Below, in pieces: positions 48,396 through 57,874 of a DNA stretch of 64,000 bases; within the stretch, counting starts at the first letter, position 1, and each line of letters opens with the position of its first letter. Made by a program: the position numbers and the translations under genes. The notes beneath the pieces are model-generated. The model was not told where the DNA came from and did no database searches. It was given only the letters and a program-made list of their open reading frames with translations. The stretch comes from Streptomyces sp. NRRL S-1022 (lineage in GTDB: Bacteria; Actinomycetota; Actinomycetes; Streptomycetales; Streptomycetaceae). The DNA is taken from assembly GCF_000720135.1 (NCBI RefSeq), contig NZ_JOIU01000008.1, positions 310,001 to 374,000 of the forward strand. Reading direction: 5' to 3'.

Positions 48396-49138
48396 ACCAC
48401 CCATGCCGCATCACGTCTTTCCAGGAAGGCCGTCATCCCCTCCCGGGCCTGGGGGGAGGCGAACAGCCGGGCCGAGAGCGCGGTCAGCTCGGCCGCGTCC
48501 CGGTCGAATGTCTCCAGCACCCTAGCCGTGAGCAGCCGTTTCGTCTCGGCCAGGGCCTGGGGGGCGGAGCGGCGCAGGCCGTCGAGGACGGGGGCGAGGG
48601 CGGTGTCGACGTCGTCCGCGGCCGTCGTCAGCAGGCCCAGGGTCACGGCCTCGGCGGGGCCGAAGCGTTCGCCGGTGAGGTAGTAGCGGGCCAGGGCGCG
48701 GGGGTCGGCGCGCGGGATCACCGGCAGGGAGATCACGGCGGGCGCGACGCCGATGCGTACCTCGGTGAAGGCGAAGGTGGCGTCGGTGGAGGCGGCGGCG
48801 ATGTCGCAGGCGGCGAGCAGGCCGAGGCCGCCGGCGCGGACGTGGCCGGTGACCCGGGCGAGGACCGGTCTGGGCAGCTCGACGATCTGCCGGAGCAGGG
48901 CCACCAGGGCGTCGGGCTGGGGCGGGTCGCGCAGGTCGGCGCCGGCGCAGAACGTCGTACCGGTGTGGGTGAGGACCACGGCCCGTACGTCCGGGTCCTT
49001 GCCGCAGTCGGTGAGGGCGTCGGCGAGTTCGGTGACGAGTGCCGCGGACAGGGCGTTGCGGGTGCCGGTGGCGTCGAGGCTGAGGGTGTGGACGGCACGG
49101 GTGTGCGTGCGGCCGATCAGCGGGGCCGGGTCGGTCAT
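48392..49138 (-). CDS. Enoyl-CoA hydratase/isomerase-family protein
   Basis: A 248-residue crotonase. Oxyanion-hole motifs FCAGADLRDPP (about 63) and GHVRAGGLGLLAACDIAAA (about 97-115); the catalytic-Glu position reads AFTEVRIGVAPAVISLPVI. Compared with AtuE/LiuC, it could hydrate isohexenylglutaconyl- or methylglutaconyl-CoA. ATG 49138 overlaps the ligase stop (ATGA). Confidence 0.88.
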   Translation of the reverse strand: MTDPAPLIGRTHTRAVHTLSLDATGTRNALSAALVTELADALTDCGKDPDVRAVVLTHTGTTFCAGADLRDPPQPDALVALLRQIVELPRPVLARVTGHVRAGGLGLLAACDIAAASTDATFAFTEVRIGVAPAVISLPVIPRADPRALARYYLTGERFGPAEAVTLGLLTTAADDVDTALAPVLDGLRRSAPQALAETKRLLTARVLETFDRDAAELTALSARLFASPQAREGMTAFLERRDAAWVV

Positions 49139-50703
49139 GGGTGCTCCCTGAGCTGCCGGCGCAGGATCTTCCCGGAGGCGGCGCGCGGGACGGTGTCGGT
49201 GAAGGTGATCCGGCGGACGCGTTTGTAGGGGGCGACGCGTTCGGCGACGTAGAGCAGGATGTCGTTCTCGGTGAGGTCGCCGGCGGTGGGGTGGCGGACG
49301 ACGTGGGCGTGCGGGATCTCGTTGCCGTCGTCGTCGCGGGCGCCGATGACGGCGGCGTCGGCGATGCCGGGGTGGGTGAGCAGGAGGGCCTCCAGTTCGG
49401 CGGGGGCCACCTGGAAGCCCTTGTACTTGATCAGTTCCTTGACGCGGTCGACGACGAACAGCCAGCCGTCGGCGTCGACGTGTCCGACGTCCCCGGTGTG
49501 CAGCCAGCCGTCGGCGTCGATCAGGGCGGCGGTGGCGTCGGGGCGGCCGAGGTAGCCCTTCATCACCTGGGGGCCGCGGATGAGGATCTCGCCGGGTTCG
49601 CCGGTGCCGAGGTCCTTGCCGGGGTCGTCGAGGGAGACGATCCGCATCTCGGTGCCGGCGATGAGCCGGCCGACCGTGCCGGCGGGGGCGTCGTGGAGCC
49701 GGTCCAGGGGGACGACGTGGGTGCCGGGGGACAGTTCGGTCATGCCGTAGGCCTGGCCGATCGGGGGCAGGCCGAGGCGTGCGGCACAGGCGAGGGCGAG
49801 CCGGGCGTCCAGCGGGGCGGCGGCGCTGATGACGTACCGCAGCGAGGAGAGGTCGTAGCGGCTGACCGCCGGGTGCTTGGCGAGGGCGAGGACGATCGGC
49901 GGGGCGACGTACAGGCCGGTGATGCGGTGCTTCTCGATCGCGGCGAGGAAGGTCTCCAGATCGAAGCGCGGCAGGACGACGACGGTGGCGCCCTTGCGCA
50001 GGGGGGCGTTCATCAGGGCGGTGAGGCCGTAGATGTGGAAGAAGGGCAGGACGGCGAGGATGCGGTCGCCGGGTCCGGCGGGGACGGCGGGTTCCAGCTG
50101 GGCGAGGTTGGTGGCGATCTGCCGGTGGGTGAGCATGACGCCCTTGGGGGTGCCGGTGGTGCCGGAGGAGTACGGCAGCGCCGCGATGTCCTCGGCCGGG
50201 TCGATGCCGGGCTCCGGTTCGGGGGCGGTGGTGGCGAGCAGGTCGGTCAGCGAGCGGTGGCCGGGCGCGCTGTCGCAGACGAGGATCTCCCGTACGCCGC
50301 CCGCGATGCCGGCGGCCCGGCGGGCGGTGGCCAGCAGCGGGGAGACGGTGACGATCCAGCGCGCGCCGCTGTCGCCGAGCTGTCTGGCGAACTCCTCGGC
50401 GGTGGCGAGCGGGTGCACGGTGGTGACGGCGGCGCCCGCGCGCGTGGCCGCGTAGAAGGCGGTCGGGAAGGCGATCGTGTTGGGGCTGTGCAGGGCGAGG
50501 ACGTCGCCCTTGCGGACGCCGGTGTCGGCGAGGGCGGCGGCCAGGCGCCGGTGGAACCGGTCCACCTGCTCGTACGTGAGGGTGGTGCCGTCCGTGCCGT
50601 CGATGAGGGCGGGCCGGTCGCCGAAGGCGGCGGCGTGGCCCAGGACGGCCTCGTGGATGGGGAGTTCTACGGGCGGAACGTCTGCGTACTCGCTGCGGAA
50701 CAC
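49135..50703 (-). CDS. AMP-forming CoA ligase, 4-coumarate:CoA ligase-like (ScCCL orthologue)
   Basis: A 522-residue adenylate-forming ligase nearly collinear with S. coelicolor ScCCL (SCO4383) as I remember it: MFRSEYADVPPVELPIH, YSSGTTGTPKGVMLTHRQI (P-loop), AYGMTELSPGTH (A5), LHTGDVGHVDADGWLFVVDR (A7) and RAASGKILRRQLRE with the catalytic Lys. ScCCL takes cinnamate and 4-coumarate in vitro. In this operon an isoprenoid or branched-chain acid is equally possible. ATG 50703, GAGGAGG upstream. Confidence 0.92.
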   Translation of the reverse strand: MFRSEYADVPPVELPIHEAVLGHAAAFGDRPALIDGTDGTTLTYEQVDRFHRRLAAALADTGVRKGDVLALHSPNTIAFPTAFYAATRAGAAVTTVHPLATAEEFARQLGDSGARWIVTVSPLLATARRAAGIAGGVREILVCDSAPGHRSLTDLLATTAPEPEPGIDPAEDIAALPYSSGTTGTPKGVMLTHRQIATNLAQLEPAVPAGPGDRILAVLPFFHIYGLTALMNAPLRKGATVVVLPRFDLETFLAAIEKHRITGLYVAPPIVLALAKHPAVSRYDLSSLRYVISAAAPLDARLALACAARLGLPPIGQAYGMTELSPGTHVVPLDRLHDAPAGTVGRLIAGTEMRIVSLDDPGKDLGTGEPGEILIRGPQVMKGYLGRPDATAALIDADGWLHTGDVGHVDADGWLFVVDRVKELIKYKGFQVAPAELEALLLTHPGIADAAVIGARDDDGNEIPHAHVVRHPTAGDLTENDILLYVAERVAPYKRVRRITFTDTVPRAASGKILRRQLREHP

Positions 50704-50726
50704 GGTTCCTCCTCGCGCGGGCCGTC

Positions 50727-51887
50727 TCAGTAGGACTTGGGCAGGCCCAGGGTCTGGTGGGAGACGTAGTTGAGAATCATCTCCCGGCTCACCGGGGCGA
50801 TACGAGCCACGCGCGCGGCCGTTATCAGCGAGGCGAGCCCGAATTCCCGGGTGAGCCCGTTGCCGCCGAGGGTGTGCACGGCCTGGTCGACGGCCTTCAC
50901 GCAGGCCTCCGCGGCCGCGTACTTGGCCATGTTGGCGGCCTCGCCCGCGCCGATGTCGTCACCGGAGTCGTAGAGGTGCGCCGCCTTCTGGGTCATCAGC
51001 CGGGCCAGTTCCAGGTCGATGTGGGCCTGCGCGAGGGGGTGGGCGATGGCCTGGTGGGCGCCGATGGGGGCCTTCCACACCGTGCGGTCGCGGGCGTACT
51101 CGACGGCCTTGGACAGAGCGTACCGGCCCATGCCGATCGCGAACGCGGCCGTCATGATCCGCTCGGGGTTCAGTCCGGCGAACAGCTGGAGCAGTCCCGC
51201 GTCCTCGTCGCCCACCAGCGCGTCGGCGGGGAGCCGTACGTCGTCCAGGACCAGTTCGAACTGTTTCTCCGCGGCGCTCAGTTCCATGTCGATGGGCCGC
51301 TTGAGGAAGCCTTCGGCGTCCGTCGGCACGATGAACAGGCAGGGTTTGAGGCTGCCGGTGCGGGCGTCCTCGGTGCGGCCGACGATCAGGACGGCGTCGG
51401 CCATGTCGACCCCGGAGATGAACACCTTGCGGCCGGTGAGCAGCCAGTCGGTGCCGTCCCGGCGGGCGGTGGTGGTGATGCGGTGGCTGTTGGAGCCGGC
51501 GTCGGGTTCGGTGATGCCGAAGGCCATGAGCCGGGTTCCGTCGGCGATTCCGGGGAGCCAGGTCCGCTTCTGGTCCTCCGTGCCGAAGCGGGAGATCACG
51601 GTGCCGCAGATGGCCGGGGAGACGACCAGCATGAGCAGGGGGGAGCCCGCGGCGCCCAGTTCTTCGAGCACGATGGCGAGATCCGCTATGCCTCCGCCGC
51701 CGCCCCCGTGCTCCTCGGGGAGGCTGACGCCGAGGTAGCCGAGTTTCCCCGCCTCCGACCAGAGTTCGGCGGGGGGCCTGCCCTCGGCGACGGTACGGGT
51801 GAGGTACGCGCGGCCGTAGCGCCTGCCGAGGGCGGCTACCGCGGAACGCAGGGCCTTGTGCTCTTCGGATTCGATGACGGCGGTCAT
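50727..51887 (-). CDS. Acyl-CoA dehydrogenase, isovaleryl/citronellyl-CoA dehydrogenase type
   Basis: A 386-residue acyl-CoA dehydrogenase. MAFGITEPDAGSNSHRITT and TGRKVFISGVDMADAVLIVG form the flavin domain. NPERIMTAAFAIG (about 235) matches the ERxxxA block that holds the catalytic Glu in isovaleryl-CoA dehydrogenase, while the C-terminal Glu site (YEGT) is absent (IAPVSREM). This supports an IVD/AtuD-like enzyme for a 3-methyl-branched acyl-CoA. Separated by 7 nt from the biotin carboxylase gene upstream. Confidence 0.88.
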   Translation of the reverse strand: MTAVIESEEHKALRSAVAALGRRYGRAYLTRTVAEGRPPAELWSEAGKLGYLGVSLPEEHGGGGGGIADLAIVLEELGAAGSPLLMLVVSPAICGTVISRFGTEDQKRTWLPGIADGTRLMAFGITEPDAGSNSHRITTTARRDGTDWLLTGRKVFISGVDMADAVLIVGRTEDARTGSLKPCLFIVPTDAEGFLKRPIDMELSAAEKQFELVLDDVRLPADALVGDEDAGLLQLFAGLNPERIMTAAFAIGMGRYALSKAVEYARDRTVWKAPIGAHQAIAHPLAQAHIDLELARLMTQKAAHLYDSGDDIGAGEAANMAKYAAAEACVKAVDQAVHTLGGNGLTREFGLASLITAARVARIAPVSREMILNYVSHQTLGLPKSY

Positions 51888-51894
51888 GGGGCTC

Positions 51895-53742
51895 CTAGGA
51901 AGAGGTTTCCTGCACTACTGCCAGCAACGCGCCGGGCTCCACCTGCCCGCCCGGTTCGGCGTGCAGGGCGGTGAGCGTTCCGGTCGTCGGCGCCGAGATC
52001 ACGTGCTGCATCTTCATCGCCTCCAGCCAGACGAGTCCCTGACCGGCCTGAACCGTTGCCCCTTCGGTCAGCCCCTCGGCGACGCGTACGACCGTGCCGG
52101 GCATCGGCGCGAGCAGGGATCCCGGGGCGAGCTGGGCGGCGGGGTCGGGGAAGCGGGGCAGGGCGGTGAGGCGGGTGGCGCCCACGTGGACCTGGTCGCC
52201 GTACCGGGCCACCTCGTACCTGCGCTGCACGCCGTCGACTTCGAGGACGACGAGACGCGCGTCGGCGTGGACGACCCGGACCCCGTCCGCCGCGAGGCCG
52301 TCCCGGGTGTGCCGGTAGCGGACCTCGTGCTCCTCCCCCGCCATCTCGTACCGCTTCACCTGCGGCTGTGCGGGGACGTTGCGCCAGCCGCCGAAGCGGG
52401 AGCGGCCGTGGGCGTCGGCGAGGGCGGCGGCCAGGGGTGCGTGGGGGTCGTGGGCGGGCTCGGTGAGTTCGCCGAGGTGGCGGTCGTAGAAGCCGGTGTC
52501 CGTGCGGGCGGCCGTGAACTCCGGGTGCCGCAGGGAGCGCACCAGCAGGTCGCGGTTGGTGACCGGGCCGTGGACCGCGGCGGACTCCAGGGCGCCGGCG
52601 AGCCTGCGGATCGCCTCCGCGCGCGTGGGGGCGTGCGCGACGACCTTGGCGAGCATCGGGTCGTAGTGGACGCCGATGGTGTCGCCGTCGGCGTAGCCGG
52701 TGTCCAGGCGGACGCCCGCCGGTACGGCGAGGCGGTGCAGGGTGCCGGTCTGGGGGGCCCAGTCGCGGGCGGGGTCCTCGGCGTAGAGCCGGGCCTCGAC
52801 CGCGTGGCCCCGCGCGTGCGGGGGCTCGGTCCCGAGGGCGTGGCCCTCGGCGATCCGGATCTGTTCCGCGACCAGGTCGAGGCCGAACACCGCCTCGGTG
52901 ACGGGGTGTTCCACCTGGAGGCGGGTGTTCATCTCCAGGAAGTGGGCGCGGCCGTCGGCGACGAGGAACTCGACGGTGCCGGCGCCGGTGTAGGAGACAG
53001 CGCGGGCGGCGCGTACGGCCAGCGTGCGCAGCTCGTCCGCGAGCGCCGGGGTGAGTCCGGGCGCCGGCGCCTCCTCGATCACCTTCTGGTGGCGGCGCTG
53101 GAGGGAGCAGTCGCGGGTGCCGAGCGGCCAGACGGTGCCGTGGGTGTCGGCGAGGATCTGCACCTCGACGTGGCGGCCGTGTTCGAGGTACGGCTCCACG
53201 AACACCTCGCCGTCGCCGAAGGCGCTCGCGGCCTCGGCGCGCGCGCCCTCCAGCGCGGCCGGCAGCTCCGCCAGGCGGCGCACGATCCGCATCCCGCGCC
53301 CGCCGCCGCCCGCCGCCGCCTTCACCAGCACCGGCAGGTCGGCCTCGGTCACCTCGTGCAGGGGCTCGATGCCCAGCAGCTTCTTGGCGCGGGTCTTGGA
53401 CGCCATGGCCTCGATGGCCCGCGGGGGCGGGCCGATCCAGACCAGGCCGGCGTCGAGGACGGCGCGGGCGAAGCCGGGGTTCTCGGAGAGGAAGCCGTAC
53501 CCGGGGTGGACGGCGTCGGCGCCGGCGGCGAGGGCCGCCTTCACGATGAGGTCGCCGCGCAGGTAGGTCTCCGCGGGTGCCGCGCCCGGCAGCCGTACCG
53601 CCGTGTCGGCCAGGCGCGTGTGGAGCGCGTTGCCGTCGGCGTCGGAGTGCACGGCGACCGTGCGGATGCCGAGGCCGGCGCAGGTGCGGAAGACGCGGCA
53701 GGCGATCTCGCCCCGGTTGGCGACGAGCACGCTGGAGATCAT
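51895..53742 (-). CDS. Biotin carboxylase/BCCP subunit of an acyl-CoA carboxylase
   Basis: A 615-residue alpha subunit: biotin carboxylase N-domain (about 1-105, VLVANRGEIACRVFRT), ATP-grasp (about 106-300, LVKAAAGGGGRGMRIV, MNTRLQVEHPVTE), C-domain (about 310-420), BT-like linker and biotinyl domain with WLEAMKMQH (about 580). The start of the ATP-grasp region (MASKTRAKKLLGIEPLHEV) is shorter by several residues than usual, where AGVPV would stand. Pairs with the carboxyltransferase gene 8 nt upstream to give MCC- or geranyl-CoA-carboxylase-like activity. ATG 53742. Confidence 0.92.
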   Translation of the reverse strand: MISSVLVANRGEIACRVFRTCAGLGIRTVAVHSDADGNALHTRLADTAVRLPGAAPAETYLRGDLIVKAALAAGADAVHPGYGFLSENPGFARAVLDAGLVWIGPPPRAIEAMASKTRAKKLLGIEPLHEVTEADLPVLVKAAAGGGGRGMRIVRRLAELPAALEGARAEAASAFGDGEVFVEPYLEHGRHVEVQILADTHGTVWPLGTRDCSLQRRHQKVIEEAPAPGLTPALADELRTLAVRAARAVSYTGAGTVEFLVADGRAHFLEMNTRLQVEHPVTEAVFGLDLVAEQIRIAEGHALGTEPPHARGHAVEARLYAEDPARDWAPQTGTLHRLAVPAGVRLDTGYADGDTIGVHYDPMLAKVVAHAPTRAEAIRRLAGALESAAVHGPVTNRDLLVRSLRHPEFTAARTDTGFYDRHLGELTEPAHDPHAPLAAALADAHGRSRFGGWRNVPAQPQVKRYEMAGEEHEVRYRHTRDGLAADGVRVVHADARLVVLEVDGVQRRYEVARYGDQVHVGATRLTALPRFPDPAAQLAPGSLLAPMPGTVVRVAEGLTEGATVQAGQGLVWLEAMKMQHVISAPTTGTLTALHAEPGGQVEPGALLAVVQETSS

Positions 53743-53750
53743 GTGGTCCC

Positions 53751-55349
53751 TCACATCCGGAAGACGCCGAAGCCGCCGCGCGTGCCCTCGTAGGGCGCGG
53801 TGTGCAGGGCGGAGAGGCACAGGCCGAGGACGGTGCGGGTGTCGCGCGGGTCGATGACGCCGTCGTCGTACAGCCGCCCGGACAGGAACATGGGCAGCGA
53901 CTCGGACTCGATCTGCTGCTCCACCATGGCGCGCAGGGCCGCGTCCGCGTCCTCGTCGTAGGGCTGTCCCTTGGCCGCCGCCGACTGCCGGGCGACGATC
54001 GACAGCACGCCGGCGAGCTGCTGCGGGCCCATGACGGCGGACTTGGCGCTGGGCCAGGCGAACAGGAAGCGGGGGTCGTAGGCCCGGCCGCACATGCCGT
54101 AGTGCCCGGCGCCGTAGGACGCGCCCATGAGGACCGACAGGTGCGGGACCCGGCTGTTGCTGACCGCGTTGATCATCATGGCGCCGTGTTTGATGATCCC
54201 GCCCTGCTCGTACTCCTTGCCGACCATGTAGCCGGTGGTGTTGTGCAGGAAGAGCAGCGGGATGTCGCGCTGGTTGGCGAGCTGGATGAACTGGGCGGCC
54301 TTCTGCGACTCCGCGCTGAAGAGGACCCCCTGGGCGTTGGCCAGCACTCCGACCGGGTAGCCGTGCAGGGCGGCCCAGCCGGTCACCAGGCTCGTGCCGT
54401 ACAGCGGTTTGAACTCGTCGAAGTCGGAGCCGTCCACGATCCGGGCGATGACCTCGCGCGGATCGAACGGGATCTTCAGGTCGCCCGGGACGATGCCGAG
54501 CAGTTCCTCGGGGTCGTACGCGGGCGGCTCGGCGGGGCCGGGGTCCGGATGGGCCTTGCGGTGGTTGAGGCGGGCCACGACGCGGCGGGCCTGGCGCAGC
54601 GCGTCGGGCTCGTCCACGGCGAAGTGGTCGGCGAGGCCGGACACGCGCGCGTGCATCTCGGCGCCGCCGAGGGACTCGTCGTCGCTCTCCTCACCGGTGG
54701 CCATCCTGACCAGGGGCGGCCCGCCGAGGAACACCTTCGCCCGCTCCTTGACCATGATCACGTGGTCGGACATGCCGGGGACGTAGGCGCCGCCGGCGGT
54801 GGAGTTGCCGAAGACGACGGCGATCGTCGGGATGCCGGCGGCGGAGAGCCGGGTCAGGTCGCGGAAGATCGCGCCGCCGGGGATGAAGATCTCCTTCTGG
54901 GACGGCAGGTCGGCGCCTCCCGACTCCACCAGGCTGATGCAGGGCAGCCGGTTGGCGAGCGCGATGTCGTTGGCGCGCAGGGCCTTCTTCAGGCTCCAGG
55001 GGTTGCTGGCGCCGCCGCGTACGGTCGGGTCGTTGGCGGTGATCAGGCATTCCACGCCCTCGACCACGCCGATCCCGGTGACGAGCGAGGCGCCGACGGG
55101 GTGGTCGCTGCCCCAGGCGGCCAGCGGGGACAGTTCCAGGAACGGGGTGTCGGGGTCCAGCAGCAGTTCGATGCGTTCGCGGGCGAGCAGTTTGCCGCGC
55201 CCCCGGTGCCGTTGGACGTACTTCTCGCCGCCGCCCGCGAGGGCCTTGGCGTGTTCGGCCTCCAGCTCGGCGAGTTTGCCGAGCATGGCTGCGCGGTGGG
55301 CCTGGTAGTCGGGTCCGGTGGGGTCGAGAGCGGTCTGCAGAACCGTCAC
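53751..55349 (-). CDS. Acyl-CoA carboxyltransferase (MCC/geranyl-CoA carboxylase beta type)
   Basis: A 532-residue carboxyltransferase of the crotonase fold. Motifs are LPCISLVESGGADLPSQKEIF, FGNSTAGGAYVPGMSDHVIMV (oxyanion), HNTTGYMVGKEYEQGGIIKHG and GASYGAGHYGMCGRAYDPRF. This is the MccB/AtuC class, not the AccD/PccB class. GTG 55349 overlaps the stop of the AtuA-like gene (GTGA). Whether the substrate is methylcrotonyl- or geranyl-CoA cannot be decided by eye. Confidence 0.92.
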   Translation of the reverse strand: MTVLQTALDPTGPDYQAHRAAMLGKLAELEAEHAKALAGGGEKYVQRHRGRGKLLARERIELLLDPDTPFLELSPLAAWGSDHPVGASLVTGIGVVEGVECLITANDPTVRGGASNPWSLKKALRANDIALANRLPCISLVESGGADLPSQKEIFIPGGAIFRDLTRLSAAGIPTIAVVFGNSTAGGAYVPGMSDHVIMVKERAKVFLGGPPLVRMATGEESDDESLGGAEMHARVSGLADHFAVDEPDALRQARRVVARLNHRKAHPDPGPAEPPAYDPEELLGIVPGDLKIPFDPREVIARIVDGSDFDEFKPLYGTSLVTGWAALHGYPVGVLANAQGVLFSAESQKAAQFIQLANQRDIPLLFLHNTTGYMVGKEYEQGGIIKHGAMMINAVSNSRVPHLSVLMGASYGAGHYGMCGRAYDPRFLFAWPSAKSAVMGPQQLAGVLSIVARQSAAAKGQPYDEDADAALRAMVEQQIESESLPMFLSGRLYDDGVIDPRDTRTVLGLCLSALHTAPYEGTRGGFGVFRM

Positions 55350-57022
55350 AGCAGGGTCTCCGGGATGTCCAGGTGGCGGGAGCGCAGCCATTCGCCGAGG
55401 GCCTTGGCCTGCGGGTCGAAGCGCGTCTGCGCGGCGACGCCGGCGCCGAGGATGCCCTCGACGACGAAGTTGAGGGCGCGCAGGTTCGGCAGCGGGTGGC
55501 GGGTGACGGGCAGCTCGCGGGTCTCGGGCAGCAGCTGCCGGAACCTGTCGGTGGTCAGCGTGTGCGCGAGCCATCGCCAGGCCTCGTCCGTCCGCGCCCA
55601 CACCCCGACGTTGGCGTTGCCGCCCTTGTCCCCGCTGCGCGCCCCGGCGACCAGCCCGAGTGGCGCCCGCCGGACCGGGCCGGGCGGCAGGGGTGCGGGG
55701 AGGGGCGGAGGCGGTACGGCGTCCAGGGGCCGCGTCTCCTGGGGCGCCGGCACAGGGATACGGCGTCCGTCGTGGAGGACGGCTCTGTGTTCCACGTCCC
55801 CATGGGGCACGTACACATCCTCGAACACCCCATAGGGGGCGCCCTTTCCCGGTGGGGACAGCACATGGAAGCCCGGGTAGCTGGCGAGTGCCAGTTCCAC
55901 GGCGGCCCCGCTCAGCGCGCGCCCCACGGCCTGCTGGTCCGGGTCGCGGACCACGAGCCGCAGCAGCGCGCTGGCCGTCTCCTCGGTGTCCGCGTCGGCC
56001 CGGTCGGTCCGCACCAGGTCCCACCGGGCCTCCTGCGGCGGCGACTTGGCGAGGGCGGCGTCGAGCTGCTCCCGCACCAGGGCCGCCTTGGCCTCGATGT
56101 CGAGTCCGGTGAGGACGAAGACGACCTCGTTGCGGAAGCCGCCGAGGCGGTTGAGCCCCACCTTGAGGGTGGGCGGCGGCGCCTCCCCGCGCACCCCCTC
56201 GATCCGCACCCGGTCCGGTCCCTCCTGGCGCAGCGTCACGGTGTCCAGCCGGGCGGTCACGTCGGGTCCGGCGTACCGGGCGCCGCCGGTCTCGTAGAGC
56301 AGCTGGGCGGTGACCGTGCCCGTGTCCACGAAACCGCCGGTGCCGGGGTGCTTGGTGATCACGCAGCCGCCGTCGGCGTGGATCTCGGCGAGCGGGAAGC
56401 CGGGGCGGCGTACGTCCCCCTCGCCGAAGAACGCGTAGTTCCCGCCGGTCGCCTGGGTCCCGCACTCCAGCACGTGCCCGGCCACGACGGCGCCGGCGAG
56501 CCGGTCGTGGTCCGCGGGCGTCCAGCCGAAGTGCGCCGCGGCGGGCCCGGTGACCAGGGCCGCGTCGGTCACCCGGCCGGTGATCACGACATCGGCGCCG
56601 GCCCGCAGGCACGCGGCGATGCCAAAGCCGCCGAGGTAGGCGTGGGCGGCGAGGGTGCCGGGACGGGCGGCGGCCAGATCGTCGCCCTCGACGTGCGCGA
56701 CCCGCACCGGGACGCCGAGCCGGTCCGCCAGCTCCCGTACTCGGTCGGCGAGTCCGGCCGGGTTGAGGCCGCCCGCGTTGGCGACGATCCGCACCCCGCG
56801 CTCACGGGCGAGGCCGAGGCAGTCCTCCAGCTGGCGCAGGAAGGTGCGGGCGTACCCGGCGGACGGGTCCTTCAGCCGGTCGCGGCCGAGGATGAGCATG
56901 GTGAGTTCGGCGAGGTAGTCACCGGTGAGGACGTCCACCTCGCCGCCGGTGAGCATCTCGCGCAGGGCGTCGGAGCGGTCGCCGTAGAAACCGGAGAAGT
57001 TGCCGATGCGCAGCGGCCTCAC
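55346..57022 (-). CDS. DUF1446 protein, acyclic terpene utilization AtuA-like
   Basis: A 558-residue DUF1446 protein. Domain I (about 1-440) starts [19 protein letters not shown] and contains [60 protein letters not shown] and [15 protein letters not shown]-terminal domain (about 455-558) has [18 protein letters not shown]. AtuA is needed for citronellol/geraniol degradation in Pseudomonas, but its reaction is not known. GTG 57022 overlaps the upstream stop (GTGA). Its presence is the main reason to suspect isoprenoid substrates. Confidence 0.9.
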   Translation of the reverse strand: MRPLRIGNFSGFYGDRSDALREMLTGGEVDVLTGDYLAELTMLILGRDRLKDPSAGYARTFLRQLEDCLGLARERGVRIVANAGGLNPAGLADRVRELADRLGVPVRVAHVEGDDLAAARPGTLAAHAYLGGFGIAACLRAGADVVITGRVTDAALVTGPAAAHFGWTPADHDRLAGAVVAGHVLECGTQATGGNYAFFGEGDVRRPGFPLAEIHADGGCVITKHPGTGGFVDTGTVTAQLLYETGGARYAGPDVTARLDTVTLRQEGPDRVRIEGVRGEAPPPTLKVGLNRLGGFRNEVVFVLTGLDIEAKAALVREQLDAALAKSPPQEARWDLVRTDRADADTEETASALLRLVVRDPDQQAVGRALSGAAVELALASYPGFHVLSPPGKGAPYGVFEDVYVPHGDVEHRAVLHDGRRIPVPAPQETRPLDAVPPPPLPAPLPPGPVRRAPLGLVAGARSGDKGGNANVGVWARTDEAWRWLAHTLTTDRFRQLLPETRELPVTRHPLPNLRALNFVVEGILGAGVAAQTRFDPQAKALGEWLRSRHLDIPETLL

Positions 57023-57813
57023 CGGCCGGCCCCCTGCGGCGGGCGGCCGGTGCCGGGCGGGCCCGCGAAGGCCTGGGCGATGCCGAGCCAGCGGTCGGCG
57101 TCCGGGCCCGCGGCCGTCAGGGCGAGGTCGCCGCGGTGGGCGCGCTGGGTGACCAGGAGGCAGAAGTCGAGGGCGGGGCCGGTGACGCGTTGCGGGGCGT
57201 CCTCCGGGCCGTACGCCCACACCTCGCCGGACGGTGCGGTGAGTTCCACCCGGAACTCCCCGGCCGGCGGGGTGAGTCCGTGCACCCCGAAGGCGAAGTC
57301 ACGGGTCCGCACCCCGAGTCGGGCCACATGCCGGAGCCGGTCGGTGGGTGGGCGCACCACATTCAGGGCGTCGGCGACGTCCAGCGCGTGGGCCCACGTC
57401 TCCATGAGGCGGGCGGTGGCCATGGAGGCGGCGGACATGGGCGGGCCGTACCAGGGGAAGCGGGCGCCGGGCGGTGCGCCGCGCAGGGCCTCGTCCAGGG
57501 CGGTGCGCCCGGCACGCCAGGCCGCCAGCAGGTCGGCGGGCGGGAGCGCGGCGCCCTCCGCCGCCCCCTCGTCCACGAACGAACCGGGGGCGGCGAGCGC
57601 CTTCTCCACCAGCGCCTGGAAGGCACCGGCGTCGGTGACGGCGAGCAGGGCCGAGTGGTCGGTCCAGGCGAGGTGGGCGATCTGGTGGGCGACGGTCCAG
57701 CCGGGCGCGGGGGTGGGCAGGTTCCACTGGTGAGCGGTCAACTCGGCGACGAGCAGGTCGAGTTCCTCGCTCTCGGCACGCAGGTCGTCGATGACGGGCG
57801 TCGGGTCGGCCAT
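57019..57813 (-). CDS. TIGR03084-family mycothiol/DinB-fold protein
   Basis: A 264-residue protein of the MDMPI/DinB-like group: [44 protein letters not shown] (metal His), and [20 protein letters not shown] (second His). Proteins of this group often sit beside AtuA-like genes in actinobacteria; the reaction is unknown. ATG 57813 is the first gene of the eight-gene leftward operon. No typical ribosome site is visible before the ATG. A CAAGC-GT-GCTTG dyad lies 33 nt upstream. Confidence 0.82.
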   Translation of the reverse strand: MADPTPVIDDLRAESEELDLLVAELTAHQWNLPTPAPGWTVAHQIAHLAWTDHSALLAVTDAGAFQALVEKALAAPGSFVDEGAAEGAALPPADLLAAWRAGRTALDEALRGAPPGARFPWYGPPMSAASMATARLMETWAHALDVADALNVVRPPTDRLRHVARLGVRTRDFAFGVHGLTPPAGEFRVELTAPSGEVWAYGPEDAPQRVTGPALDFCLLVTQRAHRGDLALTAAGPDADRWLGIAQAFAGPPGTGRPPQGAGR

Positions 57814-57845
57814 GGGGGGAGCATGGCAGCGGACCCAGAAACAAT

Positions 57846-57857
57846 CAAGCGTGCTTG
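57846..57857. promoter_or_regulatory. Candidate operator of the Atu/Liu-like operon
   Basis: CAAGCGTGCTTG with ATT-rich flanks (ATCAAGCGTGCTTGCATTAA), 33 bp before the first operon gene in the 61-bp gap to the malic enzyme gene. Small dyads of this size are typical of TetR sites in fatty-acid and branched-chain catabolism. Confidence 0.5.
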
Positions 57858-57874
57858 CATTAATTTCTGGACGG

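Noticed and set aside
53577..55835. 752-codon rightward frame opposite the carboxyltransferase
   Set aside because: Antisense to conserved acyl-CoA carboxylase motifs; no plausible start or domain.
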